Source: JAKAGZ01 sp035266865
GTDB taxonomy: Bacteria; Bacteroidota; Ignavibacteria; Ignavibacteriales; Ignavibacteriaceae
Direction: 5' to 3'
DNA: 43,949 bases
NCBI GenBank assembly: GCA_035266865.1
Contig: DATFMR010000127.1
Location: 1-43,949, forward strand
Shown: piece by piece, positions 1 through 9,420 of the stretch
Position numbering within the stretch: the stretch's first letter is position 1
Layout: each line of letters opens with the position of its first letter
Notes under the pieces: generated by a model
Told to the model about the DNA's origin: nothing
The model's input: only the letters and a program-made list of their open reading frames with translations
Databases searched by the model: none
Program-made: the position numbers and the translations under genes

Positions 1-3000
1 CTTTCCGGAAAGAATATTTTAATTGTATAAATCCCGTTTTCACTTTTTAAAATTTCTCCACCTTCAACTTCTGTAATTTCATCATCAGGAGAATAAATTT
101 TTAATATCTCTGATTTCTTAGGTTTACCTTCAACATTAACCGTGTAAATTTTCCCATTTAAGGCAGATGATAAAATTCTAAATGCTTCGGATTTATTTCC
201 GGGAACCGGGTTATCAATTGAAGGTAAAACTGAAATTCCACCTGCACAGCTAATCTCAAGCCTGGTTTTTTCTTCAAGACTAAATTTAATATTTAATGAT
301 TCTGATCTTCGATTAGAAGTTGCAGAAAATGAAATATTCTTTCCATTAAGCGTTACATCTTTGAATTTTGTTCCCTGAGGAAATGACGGATTAAATTCAA
401 TATTTACTTTTCTATACCCTGTTTTGGAGAATGTATAAATTGTTTTTCCGTTTTCTCTTTTCATATTAAACGAAATAACAGATTTTCCAATTTTAATATT
501 TTCAACATTTATTGAATTCCAATCAGCGGGAAGTTGGGGAGAAATGGTTAATTTATTTTTTGTTGCGTCCGGATAAAGGCCGAGCATCCCTTCCAGAATA
601 GGTTGAATTACCATTGTCTCCGACCAGCATTGGTGCGGACAAACTCCGGATGGCTGAAAATCTTCTCCGTTCAATACTTCTTCAACAAATCCTTTAGACC
701 ATTGCTGGTAAACCAATAGATTATTCATTATGTGTGAAAAACCCTGCCCCGAATTTCCTTCTTTATATTCAGAAAGAGCAGTCCAGCCGGTGAACAAAGG
801 CCAAACACTTCCGAGATGATACCCGCGCGGATTAAAAAACGGGCTGCTTTCGCCGAGAATTCTTACTCCCCAGTCAGATGAAAAATTATTTCCGGCATAT
901 TGATCGACTGTTAATTGTGATTTTGTGTGATCGGTAACTCCAAAATAAATTGGCACGGCGGGAAGCACGGTTTCTTCGGGATTATAATTTCCGTCGGGAA
1001 GCTTTCCGTAATTATAAAAATTTTCTTTTTCATTCCAGAAAAGTTTATCAATTATATCTCTGACTATTTCGGATTCATCAGAATAATATTCAGCATCTTT
1101 TTTATATCCTATACTTTCAGCCATATTGGCAGCTTCTGAGAGTGCGTCAGCCCAGCAGCCTGCAAGATAAAAAGTTGTTTGAGATCCATACAACGGTCCG
1201 CCTTCAACCCAACCGTGTCCGACTAAAGTATTATTAATAAGATGATCTCCGTCAATATCTGTAGAGAAACAATAGTCAATCGCTTTTTTAATATGTCTCC
1301 AGTTCTTTTTAATAAATTCAGCATCTCCTGTCCACCGCAAATAATGTCCGGTAAGAATAATATAAAGCGGAGTTGCATCAGCAGCATCGTAATGAACGAC
1401 TCCGCTTGTTGTAAGTTCATGATAAATTTTTCCATCCGGTGATTGAAACTTCGCGTAAACTTCCAGTTCAGATTTTACTTTTTCAAAATCCCCGTAATCC
1501 AACACAGCCATTCCACTCCATTGCCCATCGCGTCCAAAATACCATCCGTAACCTGGTCTGCCGCTCACTTTCTGCGCACCATCCCACCCCGTTGCTGTAG
1601 TTGAATATCCCGCAACAAGCGACCTTCCGATTCCCGGGGTATTTACAAAAAATCTGTCCGTGCCGACAAGGGCCCACCTGTATCCTTCATTAAATTCTTT
1701 GTCAGGAGTCGTTATCATCAATTGATTTTTTAAAAAATCAGAATAATATTTCGTTGTTGAATTGTAAATTTTTTCCGTGTTCATAATTCCAATTTTATAA
1801 AATTCATCAGTTTCATTTTTTCCCTCATCGGTGCCTGAAATTGTTATGTCAAAGTTGTCGTTCATTTCTAAATTGAATTCGAACAAACCGGCTACCTGTA
1901 ATTTATCAGTAGGAGTTCCAGTAAAAGTTGAACCTCCTTTTTTAAATCCGTCAAACCTTCCGAATATTTTCTGAACCGGAATTTTATTTGATCCGACTAT
2001 CGAATTAAAATCTCCGCTTTTATCTTTTATTACAAAAGCATTCAAACCTTCGTCCCAACCGTAGAATATTGAGCCGAGTGCTGTGGAAGAATATGGCCAC
2101 ATATAACGGAGATTACTTTTAAATTTTATAAATAATTTTGCAGGATAATCCCCGCTGTATTCGTAATGAACAATTCCTACAGGATTTTTAACGTCGGGAG
2201 TAATTATTTCCTTCAGAATTTCCTTATTAAATTTATAGGTGCGCGTAAAAGATTCCGGTTTTACTTCTATTTGTGGTTGCCGATCATTTAACCATTGTAC
2301 ATTATCTTCATTTGAGAATTGAATACCGACTTCGTAATCCCGGAAAGCCATAAACGGGTGAGTCCATATTTCATCAATACCGCCGTTTTCTTTACCCATT
2401 ATTAAAATTCTTTCGCCTGCAACATCCCAGAAATTGTCTGTAGCAATCTGTGAAGAAATTGTTAAGGAGTTTGTATTACAATTCCAGGTATTTGATTTAG
2501 GAATATTTATTGGCTTGCTCTTAAAAGAAGTTCTTAAGACTTCCGGAGTTTCATAATTCCAGTAATGTTCTTTTACTGTGGATTTTTTCCCCGCCAGATA
2601 ATTCAAACAGTTTTCTGTAAATATATCCAGTTTAATTTTATTGAAATTATGAGGCGCATAATATGTGTAGGCTCCAACCGCCAGAACTTTGCCTTTTTCC
2701 TCTTTGTACTCAACAACAAGTTTGGAGTTTCCTTTTAATGAAATGTAAGCCCAATCGATTGCGACTACTTTTCCATTTTGAGGGACAGAATTACGGAAAA
2801 AGCCAACCTGTCGGCATATATTATCTTCATAGCCATTCCAGATATATGCACCACCATGCAGCCCTTCAAAAATCGGGTGAGAGCGAAGCGAATGTAATCC
2901 GACCTTTCTTCCGTAGCCCTGGTCTTCCGCTTTAAAATAATTTACCTTTGGTTTTATAGTTTCAATTCCCAGTAAGCTTATATAATTAAAAGCATCCAGC

Positions 3001-3344
3001 GTTAAAAATAACCCGCCGCCCTCCTTTACAAAATTATTAATAGTTGCAATTACATTTTGATTTATGGCATCAGCGGAAAATGAAAGAGAATCAGGTTTAT
3101 GGAACCAGAGCAGATCAAAATCATTTAAAACATTAGAGGATTCAGAAATTTGTTTGAAAGTTATTGTCTTTACGGAAAATGTTTCCCCGTTTTGTAAAAG
3201 TTTAAAAGCTGAATTTAATTCAGGTACATCTTTAAAATTTGTTTGACCTGTTAAAAAGCCAACTTTGATTTGTGAAAAAACTGACGAGGTAAAAAATAAT
3301 AGGACAAGAATTATTTTACTTATGATCTTTAACGAGGTATTCAT
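1..3344 (-). CDS. Secreted glycosidase with N-terminal GATase-like domain, 3'-truncated by window edge
   Basis: Reading the minus strand from ATG at 3344 gives an open frame of 1114 codons that runs off the window. Residues 1-22 form a signal peptide ending in VFSQ. Residues about 24-250 resemble a ThuA/class I glutamine-amidotransferase-like fold, with a GGGLFLTLDAF strand-turn and an HPIFEGL motif typical of such domains in glycan-degrading Bacteroidota. A beta-rich middle part follows. From about residue 560 to 930 lies an (alpha/alpha)6-barrel resembling amylo-alpha-1,6-glucosidase and GH63/GH15 proteins: GWYFGRDGQWSG near 600 holds the probable acid Asp, followed by YDAADATPLYI and GYHLGSVWP, with CWSE near 905. 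The C-terminus is a beta domain. It probably cleaves an alpha-linked oligosaccharide outside the cytoplasm. The GH family and substrate cannot be fixed by eye. Confidence 0.8.
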   Translation of the reverse strand, partial: MNTSLKIISKIILVLLFFTSSVFSQIKVGFLTGQTNFKDVPELNSAFKLLQNGETFSVKTITFKQISESSNVLNDFDLLWFHKPDSLSFSADAINQNVIATINNFVKEGGGLFLTLDAFNYISLLGIETIKPKVNYFKAEDQGYGRKVGLHSLRSHPIFEGLHGGAYIWNGYEDNICRQVGFFRNSVPQNGKVVAIDWAYISLKGNSKLVVEYKEEKGKVLAVGAYTYYAPHNFNKIKLDIFTENCLNYLAGKKSTVKEHYWNYETPEVLRTSFKSKPINIPKSNTWNCNTNSLTISSQIATDNFWDVAGERILIMGKENGGIDEIWTHPFMAFRDYEVGIQFSNEDNVQWLNDRQPQIEVKPESFTRTYKFNKEILKEIITPDVKNPVGIVHYEYSGDYPAKLFIKFKSNLRYMWPYSSTALGSIFYGWDEGLNAFVIKDKSGDFNSIVGSNKIPVQKIFGRFDGFKKGGSTFTGTPTDKLQVAGLFEFNLEMNDNFDITISGTDEGKNETDEFYKIGIMNTEKIYNSTTKYYSDFLKNQLMITTPDKEFNEGYRWALVGTDRFFVNTPGIGRSLVAGYSTTATGWDGAQKVSGRPGYGWYFGRDGQWSGMAVLDYGDFEKVKSELEVYAKFQSPDGKIYHELTTSGVVHYDAADATPLYIILTGHYLRWTGDAEFIKKNWRHIKKAIDYCFSTDIDGDHLINNTLVGHGWVEGGPLYGSQTTFYLAGCWADALSEAANMAESIGYKKDAEYYSDESEIVRDIIDKLFWNEKENFYNYGKLPDGNYNPEETVLPAVPIYFGVTDHTKSQLTVDQYAGNNFSSDWGVRILGESSPFFNPRGYHLGSVWPLFTGWTALSEYKEGNSGQGFSHIMNNLLVYQQWSKGFVEEVLNGEDFQPSGVCPHQCWSETMVIQPILEGMLGLYPDATKNKLTISPQLPADWNSINVENIKIGKSVISFNMKRENGKTIYTFSKTGYRKVNIEFNPSFPQGTKFKDVTLNGKNISFSATSNRRSESLNIKFSLEEKTRLEISCAGGISVLPSIDNPVPGNKSEAFRILSSALNGKIYTVNVEGKPKKSEILKIYSPDDEITEVEGGEILKSENGIYTIKIFFPE

Positions 3345-3561
3345 AAATATATTTGATTTTTGAAGGACTCAATAAAACTAAGCAATAAAATAATAATTTA
3401 CCTGTAGAAAATTGTATTGTTGGGAAAGGTTTTAAAATAAAGAAGTGATAAATTTTACCTTTTCTGTTCCCTGTTTATATTTTAAAGATAATTGTATGAA
3501 TAGTTTATAATTGCGATAAGAGGATCAATATTTTTAAAAAAGCGAATGGCTTACCTAAATA

Positions 3562-3738
3562 TTATTTATCATCGCTCTCAGACATATATTTTGAGAGCAG
3601 AAGTATGCCCATAATTCCTATGCCAACTGCAAGTGAAACAATACTTGAAATGGAAGAAAGCGAAAAATCTGATAACCCATAAATAATAAAAATAACAGCA
3701 ATTATAAAAAGCAAAAAAGTAAAAGTTTTTTTTAACAT
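3562..3738 (-). CDS. Small two-helix membrane protein A (58 aa)
   Basis: ATG at 3738 is preceded by a GGGG stretch about 8 bases upstream. The 58-residue product has a hydrophobic helix at about 5-21, a short polar turn, a second helix at about 32-49 containing GIGIMGILLLSK, and an acidic tail SESDDK. It aligns without gaps with the small protein at 5027-5188: both have [IL]xxG, an Asp/Asn-Phe turn, a GIGI core and a terminal Ser-Lys. The two flank a multi-pass membrane protein on the same strand. Coding is supported by the paralogy and the membrane pattern, not by any family I recognise. Function is unknown. Confidence 0.55.
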   Translation of the reverse strand: MLKKTFTFLLFIIAVIFIIYGLSDFSLSSISSIVSLAVGIGIMGILLLSKYMSESDDK

Positions 3739-3839
3739 TTAAAATCCCCGTCTTGTTCGCCTAAAATAAATCATTGAAAAGAAAAAGAAAAATTATAAAA
3801 GCAGAATTTATAATTCTTAATTTTCTTTTTATTTACAAT

Positions 3840-4799
3840 TTATTTAAAAAGTGTAAAAAATATACATGAGGTAATGAATATTTTTAGTCTCTTGGCACCT
3901 TTCTCTTTCATGGATAATTGCCAGGATATTTCAGCAGTTTTTTTTAATTGTGGTAATGTGTTTAGTATATTATCAACTCGATCAATGTAAACAATTTTTC
4001 TTTTATTTAAAAAATTATTTAATATTTTTGTAACTGCCGGAGAAATTAAAGAATACCAAATAAATAAAATTATTAGTGACCTTAAAAGCATAGTTAATAA
4101 ATTTATTCCTACGTCTTTCCCGATTGATGGTTCATAATATGAAAATATTACCAACGCCAATACTAATAAAAATAATATTTGGAATGATTTTTTCATCCAC
4201 CATTTCTTTTTTCCTTTTTTAATATCTGGGAGTGATGGCTCATCAAACTCCAATTCCATTTTTGAATATCTTCCCGATTTATTTAGTTCTATTATCCATA
4301 CGGGCATTTTGCCTGCCCAGTAACCTGCAATCAGCCCAAGGAGAAAATGGAGTGAGATATAGATTCCAATGATATAATAACTTAAATGAATAACTTCAGA
4401 TCCCGGGTTACTGTAAATCCTATTTATAATATGTGACGAATAAATATCTATGGAATTCCACAAAGTATTTCCAAATACTATGGTGAGGATTATTATTCTC
4501 TGTATTGCTGTAAAGAGCATTGCAAATATTCCAAACATCATAGATGAAATTTTAAAAAATCTTTTTGAAAGGAAAAGAAATTCACCAAGTAGTCCCTGCA
4601 AAAAAACTGCAAGGTAAGCAGTAGCGGGTGTGTGTGGACTTACAGCAAGCTTAACAATAATTACAATTAAAGTAGATTTTAGTATTTCCCATTTTGATTC
4701 AGAGAAATAAGCTATCACTGAGATGATAATTACGGCAAAACCGGTAAGCAGAGCGCCACTGAAAGGAATGCTGAAAAGATGCAAAATTCCTCCTAGCAC
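3840..4799 (-). CDS. Multi-pass integral membrane protein, unknown family; N-terminus uncertain
   Basis: The 319 residues hold about six or seven hydrophobic segments, a cytoplasmic-looking charged loop near 180-205 with KKGKKKWWMKK, and a C-terminal part with two helices and a basic tail. The N-terminal half carries LAVSPHTPATAYLAVFLQGLLGE, a Pro/His-bearing helix pair vaguely like ECF-type transporter S components; this is only a resemblance. The first start codon in the frame is GTG at 4799, without a clear ribosome binding site. The frame stays open 33 more codons upstream (to 4898) and reads as plausible protein (SYWTDYTINKRPDIIFKL), but has no ATG, GTG or TTG. An ATG at 4888 lies one base out of frame. 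The true N-terminus may therefore be longer through a frameshift, an assembly error or an unusual start. Confidence 0.6.
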   Translation of the reverse strand: MLGGILHLFSIPFSGALLTGFAVIIISVIAYFSESKWEILKSTLIVIIVKLAVSPHTPATAYLAVFLQGLLGEFLFLSKRFFKISSMMFGIFAMLFTAIQRIIILTIVFGNTLWNSIDIYSSHIINRIYSNPGSEVIHLSYYIIGIYISLHFLLGLIAGYWAGKMPVWIIELNKSGRYSKMELEFDEPSLPDIKKGKKKWWMKKSFQILFLLVLALVIFSYYEPSIGKDVGINLLTMLLRSLIILFIWYSLISPAVTKILNNFLNKRKIVYIDRVDNILNTLPQLKKTAEISWQLSMKEKGAKRLKIFITSCIFFTLFK

Positions 4800-5026
4800 A
4801 GATTCGCTAAATGCCCAGAGAGAAGTTAATTTAAAAATTATATCAGGTCTTTTATTGATTGTATAATCCGTCCAATAAGAATTAACATTAAAATTGAATT
4901 AAAATAAATTTAGATTTAGAATAGTTTTGATAAATAATAATTTTTTGTAATATATATTTTTTTTGCAGAGGAGGTAAATAACAACAAGATATTTTCCGTC
5001 CGGAAAGTTATAACTTAGGATCCAAT

Positions 5027-5188
5027 TTAATCCATTTCTTTTGAGACAGCAGCAAGTTCCAATATTCCAATTCCTATAGATATCGGAACAATTCCCAGCA
5101 TAGAATAGTGATCAAAATTAATAGCGCCAAAGAGAATTAGTAATATTCCAACAAAAATGAAAATAATAATAATTTTATTTGCAATCAC
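5027..5188 (-). CDS. Small two-helix membrane protein B (53 aa), paralogue of protein A
   Basis: A GTG start at 5188 has GGGAG 8 bases upstream; a TAG lies further upstream in frame. The product has one helix at about 4-22, a turn AINFDHYS, a second helix with GIGILELAAVSK, and ends EMD. Over 33 ungapped positions I count about 12 identities with the 58-residue protein at 3562-3738, including the GIGI core and SK end. It is the first gene of a same-strand group with the multi-pass membrane protein. The role is unknown; small-subunit or assembly partners of the larger protein would fit the arrangement. Confidence 0.5.
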   Translation of the reverse strand: MIANKIIIIFIFVGILLILFGAINFDHYSMLGIVPISIGIGILELAAVSKEMD

Positions 5189-5357
5189 TCTCTCAACTCC
5201 CAATTTTAAGCTTGCTATAATCTACTCTTTTACTTATTAATAGTAAATGAAAAGGTAAATAATTATGTTCTTTTAAATAATTTATAGACATCTAAAATAA
5301 CTGGAATTGTTGCCTTTCTTGTGCCTGGCTTATATTATTAATTCCTCTTTAAATGTA

Positions 5358-5388
5358 AAAAAGCCGGATCAAAATGACCCGGCTTTTT
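5358..5388 (-). terminator. Intrinsic terminator of the tricorn-like gene
   Basis: A perfect 10-bp stem (AAAAAGCCGG at 5358-5367 with CCGGCTTTTT at 5379-5388) encloses an 11-base loop and is followed by T residues on the minus strand. It lies 11 bases past the stop of the S41 protease gene. The A/T-flanked stem could work in both directions. Confidence 0.85.
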
Positions 5389-5398
5389 AATTTAGTAA

Positions 5399-8300
5399 TT
5401 ATCTTTTAGGATACGGAGGTTGCGGAGCGAATTTGAAAGGATCTTCTTTAATCTCCTTCATCACTTCTTTAATTGCAGTTTCAAGCTGCAAATCTTTTCC
5501 TGCCATCACTGAAGCTGGATCATTGTCTATATAAATGTCAGGGTCAGTGCCGTGATTTTCTACCAGCCACTTACCTTCGTTACCGTAAAAACCATTATTT
5601 GATTGATGAACAGTTCCGTTGTCTATAGTGGTTTGTCCATTAATAATTCCAACAAGTCCGCCCCAGGTTGGAACGCCCACAATTTTTCCAAGCCCGTTTG
5701 CTTTAAAATCTTCGAGGAATGCCTCGCCGTCCGAACCATCATCTTCATTTGTAACTGCAATGTAGTGCCCGTTAGAAGTACTTCCTGGATATCGGAACGG
5801 AACCATGCCATTCAGTACATTATATGCAGTCATTTTTCTTTCAAGTTTATCAATCATAAAATACTCAGTCCATCCGCCGGAATTTCTTCTAACGTCGATA
5901 ATTAATCCGTCTTTGTAGCGGAATGCTCTCCAGTATTTGTCGAACTCGCCTATTCCGCCAGCGCCCATTGCGGTGATATGCATATAACCAACTTTACCAC
6001 CTGTCTCTTTTAAAACCTTATGAATGTTGTCAGTGATCCATCTGAAATATCTCAAAGTTCTTGAATTTCTGATAGGTTCAATTTCATAAGTTTTCGCGCC
6101 ATTCATTGTTGGCTTGCTGTTTACTGTAACAGATACTTTTTGTCCGTGGGTTATTTGTAATTCCTTAAAATAATCCTGTGGAACTTTTATCTCTTTACCG
6201 TTTATAGCGATTAAATAATCGCCTTCGTTCAAACTAATATCCGGGCGTGAAAGTGGTCCGTTTAAATCGAGGTTATATTCAGTCGGACCATAAATTTTGT
6301 CGAATTTATAATAGCCGGCATTTTTATCAGCAACAAGGTCTGCGCCAAGCCAGCCTGTTGAAACATTAGTTTCAGGTGCTTCTACAGGACCGTAATCCCC
6401 GCCCCATATATAAGTATGCGATGTTGCAAGTTCGCCAACCATTTGCTGTAAGACCCAGTTCAGATCGCCACGTGAAGATAGATAAGGAATGTATGCCCTG
6501 TATTTTCCACCAATAGCTTTCCAGTCAACCCCTACCATATTTGAATCGTAAAAGAAATCCCTGTACCATCTCCATGTATCATTAAAAATTTGGTTCCATT
6601 CTTTTTGATTATCTACCAGGTAATTCATGTTATCAAGATTAACTTTGCTTCCTAGTGATTCCGATTTGAAAGCATCATTAACAGAGGATGTGAAATAATC
6701 TTTATTTCTATTAATAATTAAATTTTCACCATTCGTTGAGAAAGAAAAATCCCTGATCTTTTCAGAAAGGACGACTTCTTTTTTCTGAGTCATATCAAAA
6801 ATGTGAAGATCCCATTTTGTATTTCTTCCTGGTTTAAATATTTCTTCATATTCATCTTCTGTAAATGCCGGCACAGAAGACCATGCGACTTTTCCGTTTC
6901 CGGCCTTAAGGAAGAAATAATTTCCCGCATCAACCGGTAAAGGATATGTCCGTTTAATTAAATCTTTTGTATCAATTCTAAAAATATCACTTGCTTTTTT
7001 CGTTTCGCTTGAAACAGGTTCTGCAAACGGAGGAGTTAATCCATCCTGCAGTTGCACAACCATTACCTGCTGCGGTGTTGCTTCAACATGATTATCTTCA
7101 TAGAAATCCATGTGTAGATCAAAATTTCTGCTGGATAAAAAGTAGAGATATTTTCCATTTGCGTCGAAACGAGGATTTATATTATCGAAAAAGTCGTCTG
7201 TAACCGCATATTTCTTGTTTTCATCAATATTATAAATGAAAACCTGGTTATTTTTATTGTACTGAGTAAAGCTGTAACAAATCCATTTGCTGTCAGGTGA
7301 CCAATTATAATCGCTTTCCTCCCAGTAAAATTCATCATTTTTTAATTGATTTGATTCATCAACCTGTACAAGTTTTTTTGAAGCTATAACAACATAAAAT
7401 ATTTTGAAATCTTTATTGCCGAATAAAATTTTCTTTCCATCCGGAGACCAGACCATGTGATATACAAAATGTTTTAATCCATTCGTCATTTGTGTCCATT
7501 CACCGCCTGAGGATTTTTGAATATATAATTCATACTCTCCTGATTTATCCGAAAAGAAAGCAACCCATTTTCCGTCGGGAGAAATAGCAGGATAAAGTTC
7601 TCTTGAACCGGGAGTCCAGGAAAGATTTTCCGTTTTCCCCTCACCGGTTGGAACTGTATATACATCACCTCTTGCTCCGAATACAGCGGTTTTTCCATCA
7701 TTGGAAATATCCATGTAATGGATATAATTTTTCGGATTGATGTTTCTGTCGCGCAAAGCCCACCTGTCGGAACTTACGTCTACAGTTATCTTTGTGATTT
7801 CGTTTGTATTTAAATTCAGCAGATTTATGTAACCATCGTGCATAAAAATTATTTGTTCGCCATCTGTCTCAGGATTTATAACATCAACATCGGAGTAATT
7901 TGTAATTTCTGAAATGTTTTTTGAAGAGAGGTCTTCTTTATAAAGATTTGAAACACCGTTTGTTCTGTCGGAAACAAAATACATTGTGTTTTCGCCTATC
8001 CACATCGGGTATGCATTTTTTCCAACATAATCTGAAATAGCCGTAAATTTATTTGTTGTAAAATCATACATCCAGATATCAGGGTACTGTCCGCCTTTAT
8101 ATCTCTTTCTCTGGTATTCTTCATCCCCTTTTCTCTGGTAGACTATTTTATTTCCATCCGGTGAAAAGCTGCAAAGCCTGCCGCGGTCAATTGGAAATCT
8201 TTCCGGGGCTGATCCATTTTTGTCAACAAAATATAAATCCGGATCGCGGCCGTTTACATTTTGCCAGTAGGATCTGAAAATTACCCTTTTCCCATCCGGC

Positions 8301-8641
8301 GTCCATCCGATAGATTGTGCACCACCGGGGTTATAAGTAATTCTTAAAGGAACTCCTCCGTCCGAAGACATAACATAAACATTGCTTCCACCGTCATATT
8401 CACCAGTAAATGCAATCCATTGTCCGTCAGGAGAAAATCTTGCAGAAAATTCATCACCTGGAAAAGTTGTAACTCTTTTTGCATCAGTTCCGTCTGCATC
8501 AGCAAGCCAGAGATCACCTTCGTAAGTGAATACAATTTTGTTTTTGTAGATGTCGGGATATCTCATAAATCTTGCTTCTTCTTTTGCAAGCAGAAGTCCG
8601 GAAAAACAAACAAAAAATAAAAGTAGCGTTAATTTTTTCAT
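5399..8641 (-). CDS. Exported tricorn-type S41 protease
   Basis: A tricorn-protease homologue that degrades peptides, here exported. From ATG at 8641 it is 1080 residues. I prefer this start over ATG at 8656 because GAGG sits 6 bases upstream and the next residues form a signal peptide (MKKLTLLLFF...GLLLA). Residues about 25-630 contain beta-propeller PD40-type repeats with FSPDGQWIAF-like units. Then come the tricorn C1 helical domain (EWNQIFNDTWRWYRDFFYD), a PDZ domain, and the S41 catalytic domain. The expected catalytic set is visible: His near 740 (ATSHTYIWG), nucleophile Ser near 968 (DGSDGEAF), and Glu near 1026 (VENHGTDPD). Length matches full-size tricorn. It is a single-gene unit with its own terminator. 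Confidence 0.93.
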   Translation of the reverse strand: MKKLTLLLFFVCFSGLLLAKEEARFMRYPDIYKNKIVFTYEGDLWLADADGTDAKRVTTFPGDEFSARFSPDGQWIAFTGEYDGGSNVYVMSSDGGVPLRITYNPGGAQSIGWTPDGKRVIFRSYWQNVNGRDPDLYFVDKNGSAPERFPIDRGRLCSFSPDGNKIVYQRKGDEEYQRKRYKGGQYPDIWMYDFTTNKFTAISDYVGKNAYPMWIGENTMYFVSDRTNGVSNLYKEDLSSKNISEITNYSDVDVINPETDGEQIIFMHDGYINLLNLNTNEITKITVDVSSDRWALRDRNINPKNYIHYMDISNDGKTAVFGARGDVYTVPTGEGKTENLSWTPGSRELYPAISPDGKWVAFFSDKSGEYELYIQKSSGGEWTQMTNGLKHFVYHMVWSPDGKKILFGNKDFKIFYVVIASKKLVQVDESNQLKNDEFYWEESDYNWSPDSKWICYSFTQYNKNNQVFIYNIDENKKYAVTDDFFDNINPRFDANGKYLYFLSSRNFDLHMDFYEDNHVEATPQQVMVVQLQDGLTPPFAEPVSSETKKASDIFRIDTKDLIKRTYPLPVDAGNYFFLKAGNGKVAWSSVPAFTEDEYEEIFKPGRNTKWDLHIFDMTQKKEVVLSEKIRDFSFSTNGENLIINRNKDYFTSSVNDAFKSESLGSKVNLDNMNYLVDNQKEWNQIFNDTWRWYRDFFYDSNMVGVDWKAIGGKYRAYIPYLSSRGDLNWVLQQMVGELATSHTYIWGGDYGPVEAPETNVSTGWLGADLVADKNAGYYKFDKIYGPTEYNLDLNGPLSRPDISLNEGDYLIAINGKEIKVPQDYFKELQITHGQKVSVTVNSKPTMNGAKTYEIEPIRNSRTLRYFRWITDNIHKVLKETGGKVGYMHITAMGAGGIGEFDKYWRAFRYKDGLIIDVRRNSGGWTEYFMIDKLERKMTAYNVLNGMVPFRYPGSTSNGHYIAVTNEDDGSDGEAFLEDFKANGLGKIVGVPTWGGLVGIINGQTTIDNGTVHQSNNGFYGNEGKWLVENHGTDPDIYIDNDPASVMAGKDLQLETAIKEVMKEIKEDPFKFAPQPPYPKR

Positions 8642-8827
8642 TTTATACCTCATCAAAATTTATAACTTTTGAAATTACAGAAAATTAAATTCATAATCGA
8701 AATATTATGGATGGATGGAAGAAATAAAATCAATCAGCCGCAAGAAATATTGATAAATTATTTGTTGACTTTAGATTGCAGTTTCTTGAATTTAAGCAAG
8801 ATATAATTATAATAATTGGAAATTTTA

Positions 8828-9283
8828 ATGGATAAAAAAAATAATTCATGGAAAAAAGGAACGGGCAAACTCGGCATTTTAGCTCCTTTGTTAGGGACCT
8901 GGCAGGCTAAAACTGATACACCAATGGGGAAAGCTGTCTGTACCCGTACTTTCGCTCCAATCCTTTCCGGAGCGTTTATTAGACTTGTCGCTCGTTGGGA
9001 ATTTGGTCCAAAGATTTATGAAGAAGACGCTATATACGGAATAAACGATGGAAAAATATCGTTCTGGTCATTTACATCTGACGGCAAACATTCAAATGGT
9101 ATAATTTCTAATGGTAGTGATGTTGATTCCAGAGCCATTGCATTCGAAGCAGAAATGCCTGGCGGCCTGGCACGAATGATCTACTGGCCTAATGATGAAG
9201 AAAGCGGCTTCAACTGGGCAGTAGAATCAAAAACTAAAAAGGGATGGAATCGGTTTACACAACATAAATATATTTCACTCTAA
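8828..9283 (+). CDS. DUF1579-like lipocalin-fold protein
   Basis: The product is 151 residues from ATG at 8828, which has GGA 7 bases upstream. An in-frame TTG at 8816 would add four residues and is less likely. LLGTWQAKTDTPMG near the start and the strand pattern with FWSFTSDGKHSNG resemble the DUF1579 / lipocalin-like beta-barrel group that binds small hydrophobic ligands. No signal peptide is visible, so it should be cytoplasmic. A TATAAT at 8802-8807 may be its -10 element. It is divergent from the tricorn-like gene. The ligand and role are unknown. Confidence 0.6.
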   Translation: MDKKNNSWKKGTGKLGILAPLLGTWQAKTDTPMGKAVCTRTFAPILSGAFIRLVARWEFGPKIYEEDAIYGINDGKISFWSFTSDGKHSNGIISNGSDVDSRAIAFEAEMPGGLARMIYWPNDEESGFNWAVESKTKKGWNRFTQHKYISL

Positions 9284-9420
9284 AATAAAAACCTGGCGTA
9301 TATCCTAATTATATTTTTTTAAACCTTAATTAAATCCCCACAGTATTTTTTAACTGACTTTTAAAATCTGATTCATCTTTCCTTTGAATTATTTACATTA
9401 ATGTATCGCCTTTCAGAATA

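Noticed and set aside
927..3246. Several short plus-strand frames at the left end
   Set aside because: All fall opposite one continuous minus-strand frame that encodes recognisable glycosidase motifs.
3574..3598. GCTCTCA/TGAGAGC hairpin as a terminator
   Set aside because: It lies within the 3' end of the small-protein gene and is not followed by a T tract on either strand.
8642..8656. Upstream ATG pair as start of the tricorn-like protease
   Set aside because: These codons contain the GAGG ribosome binding site of the ATG at 8641, which begins a normal signal peptide.
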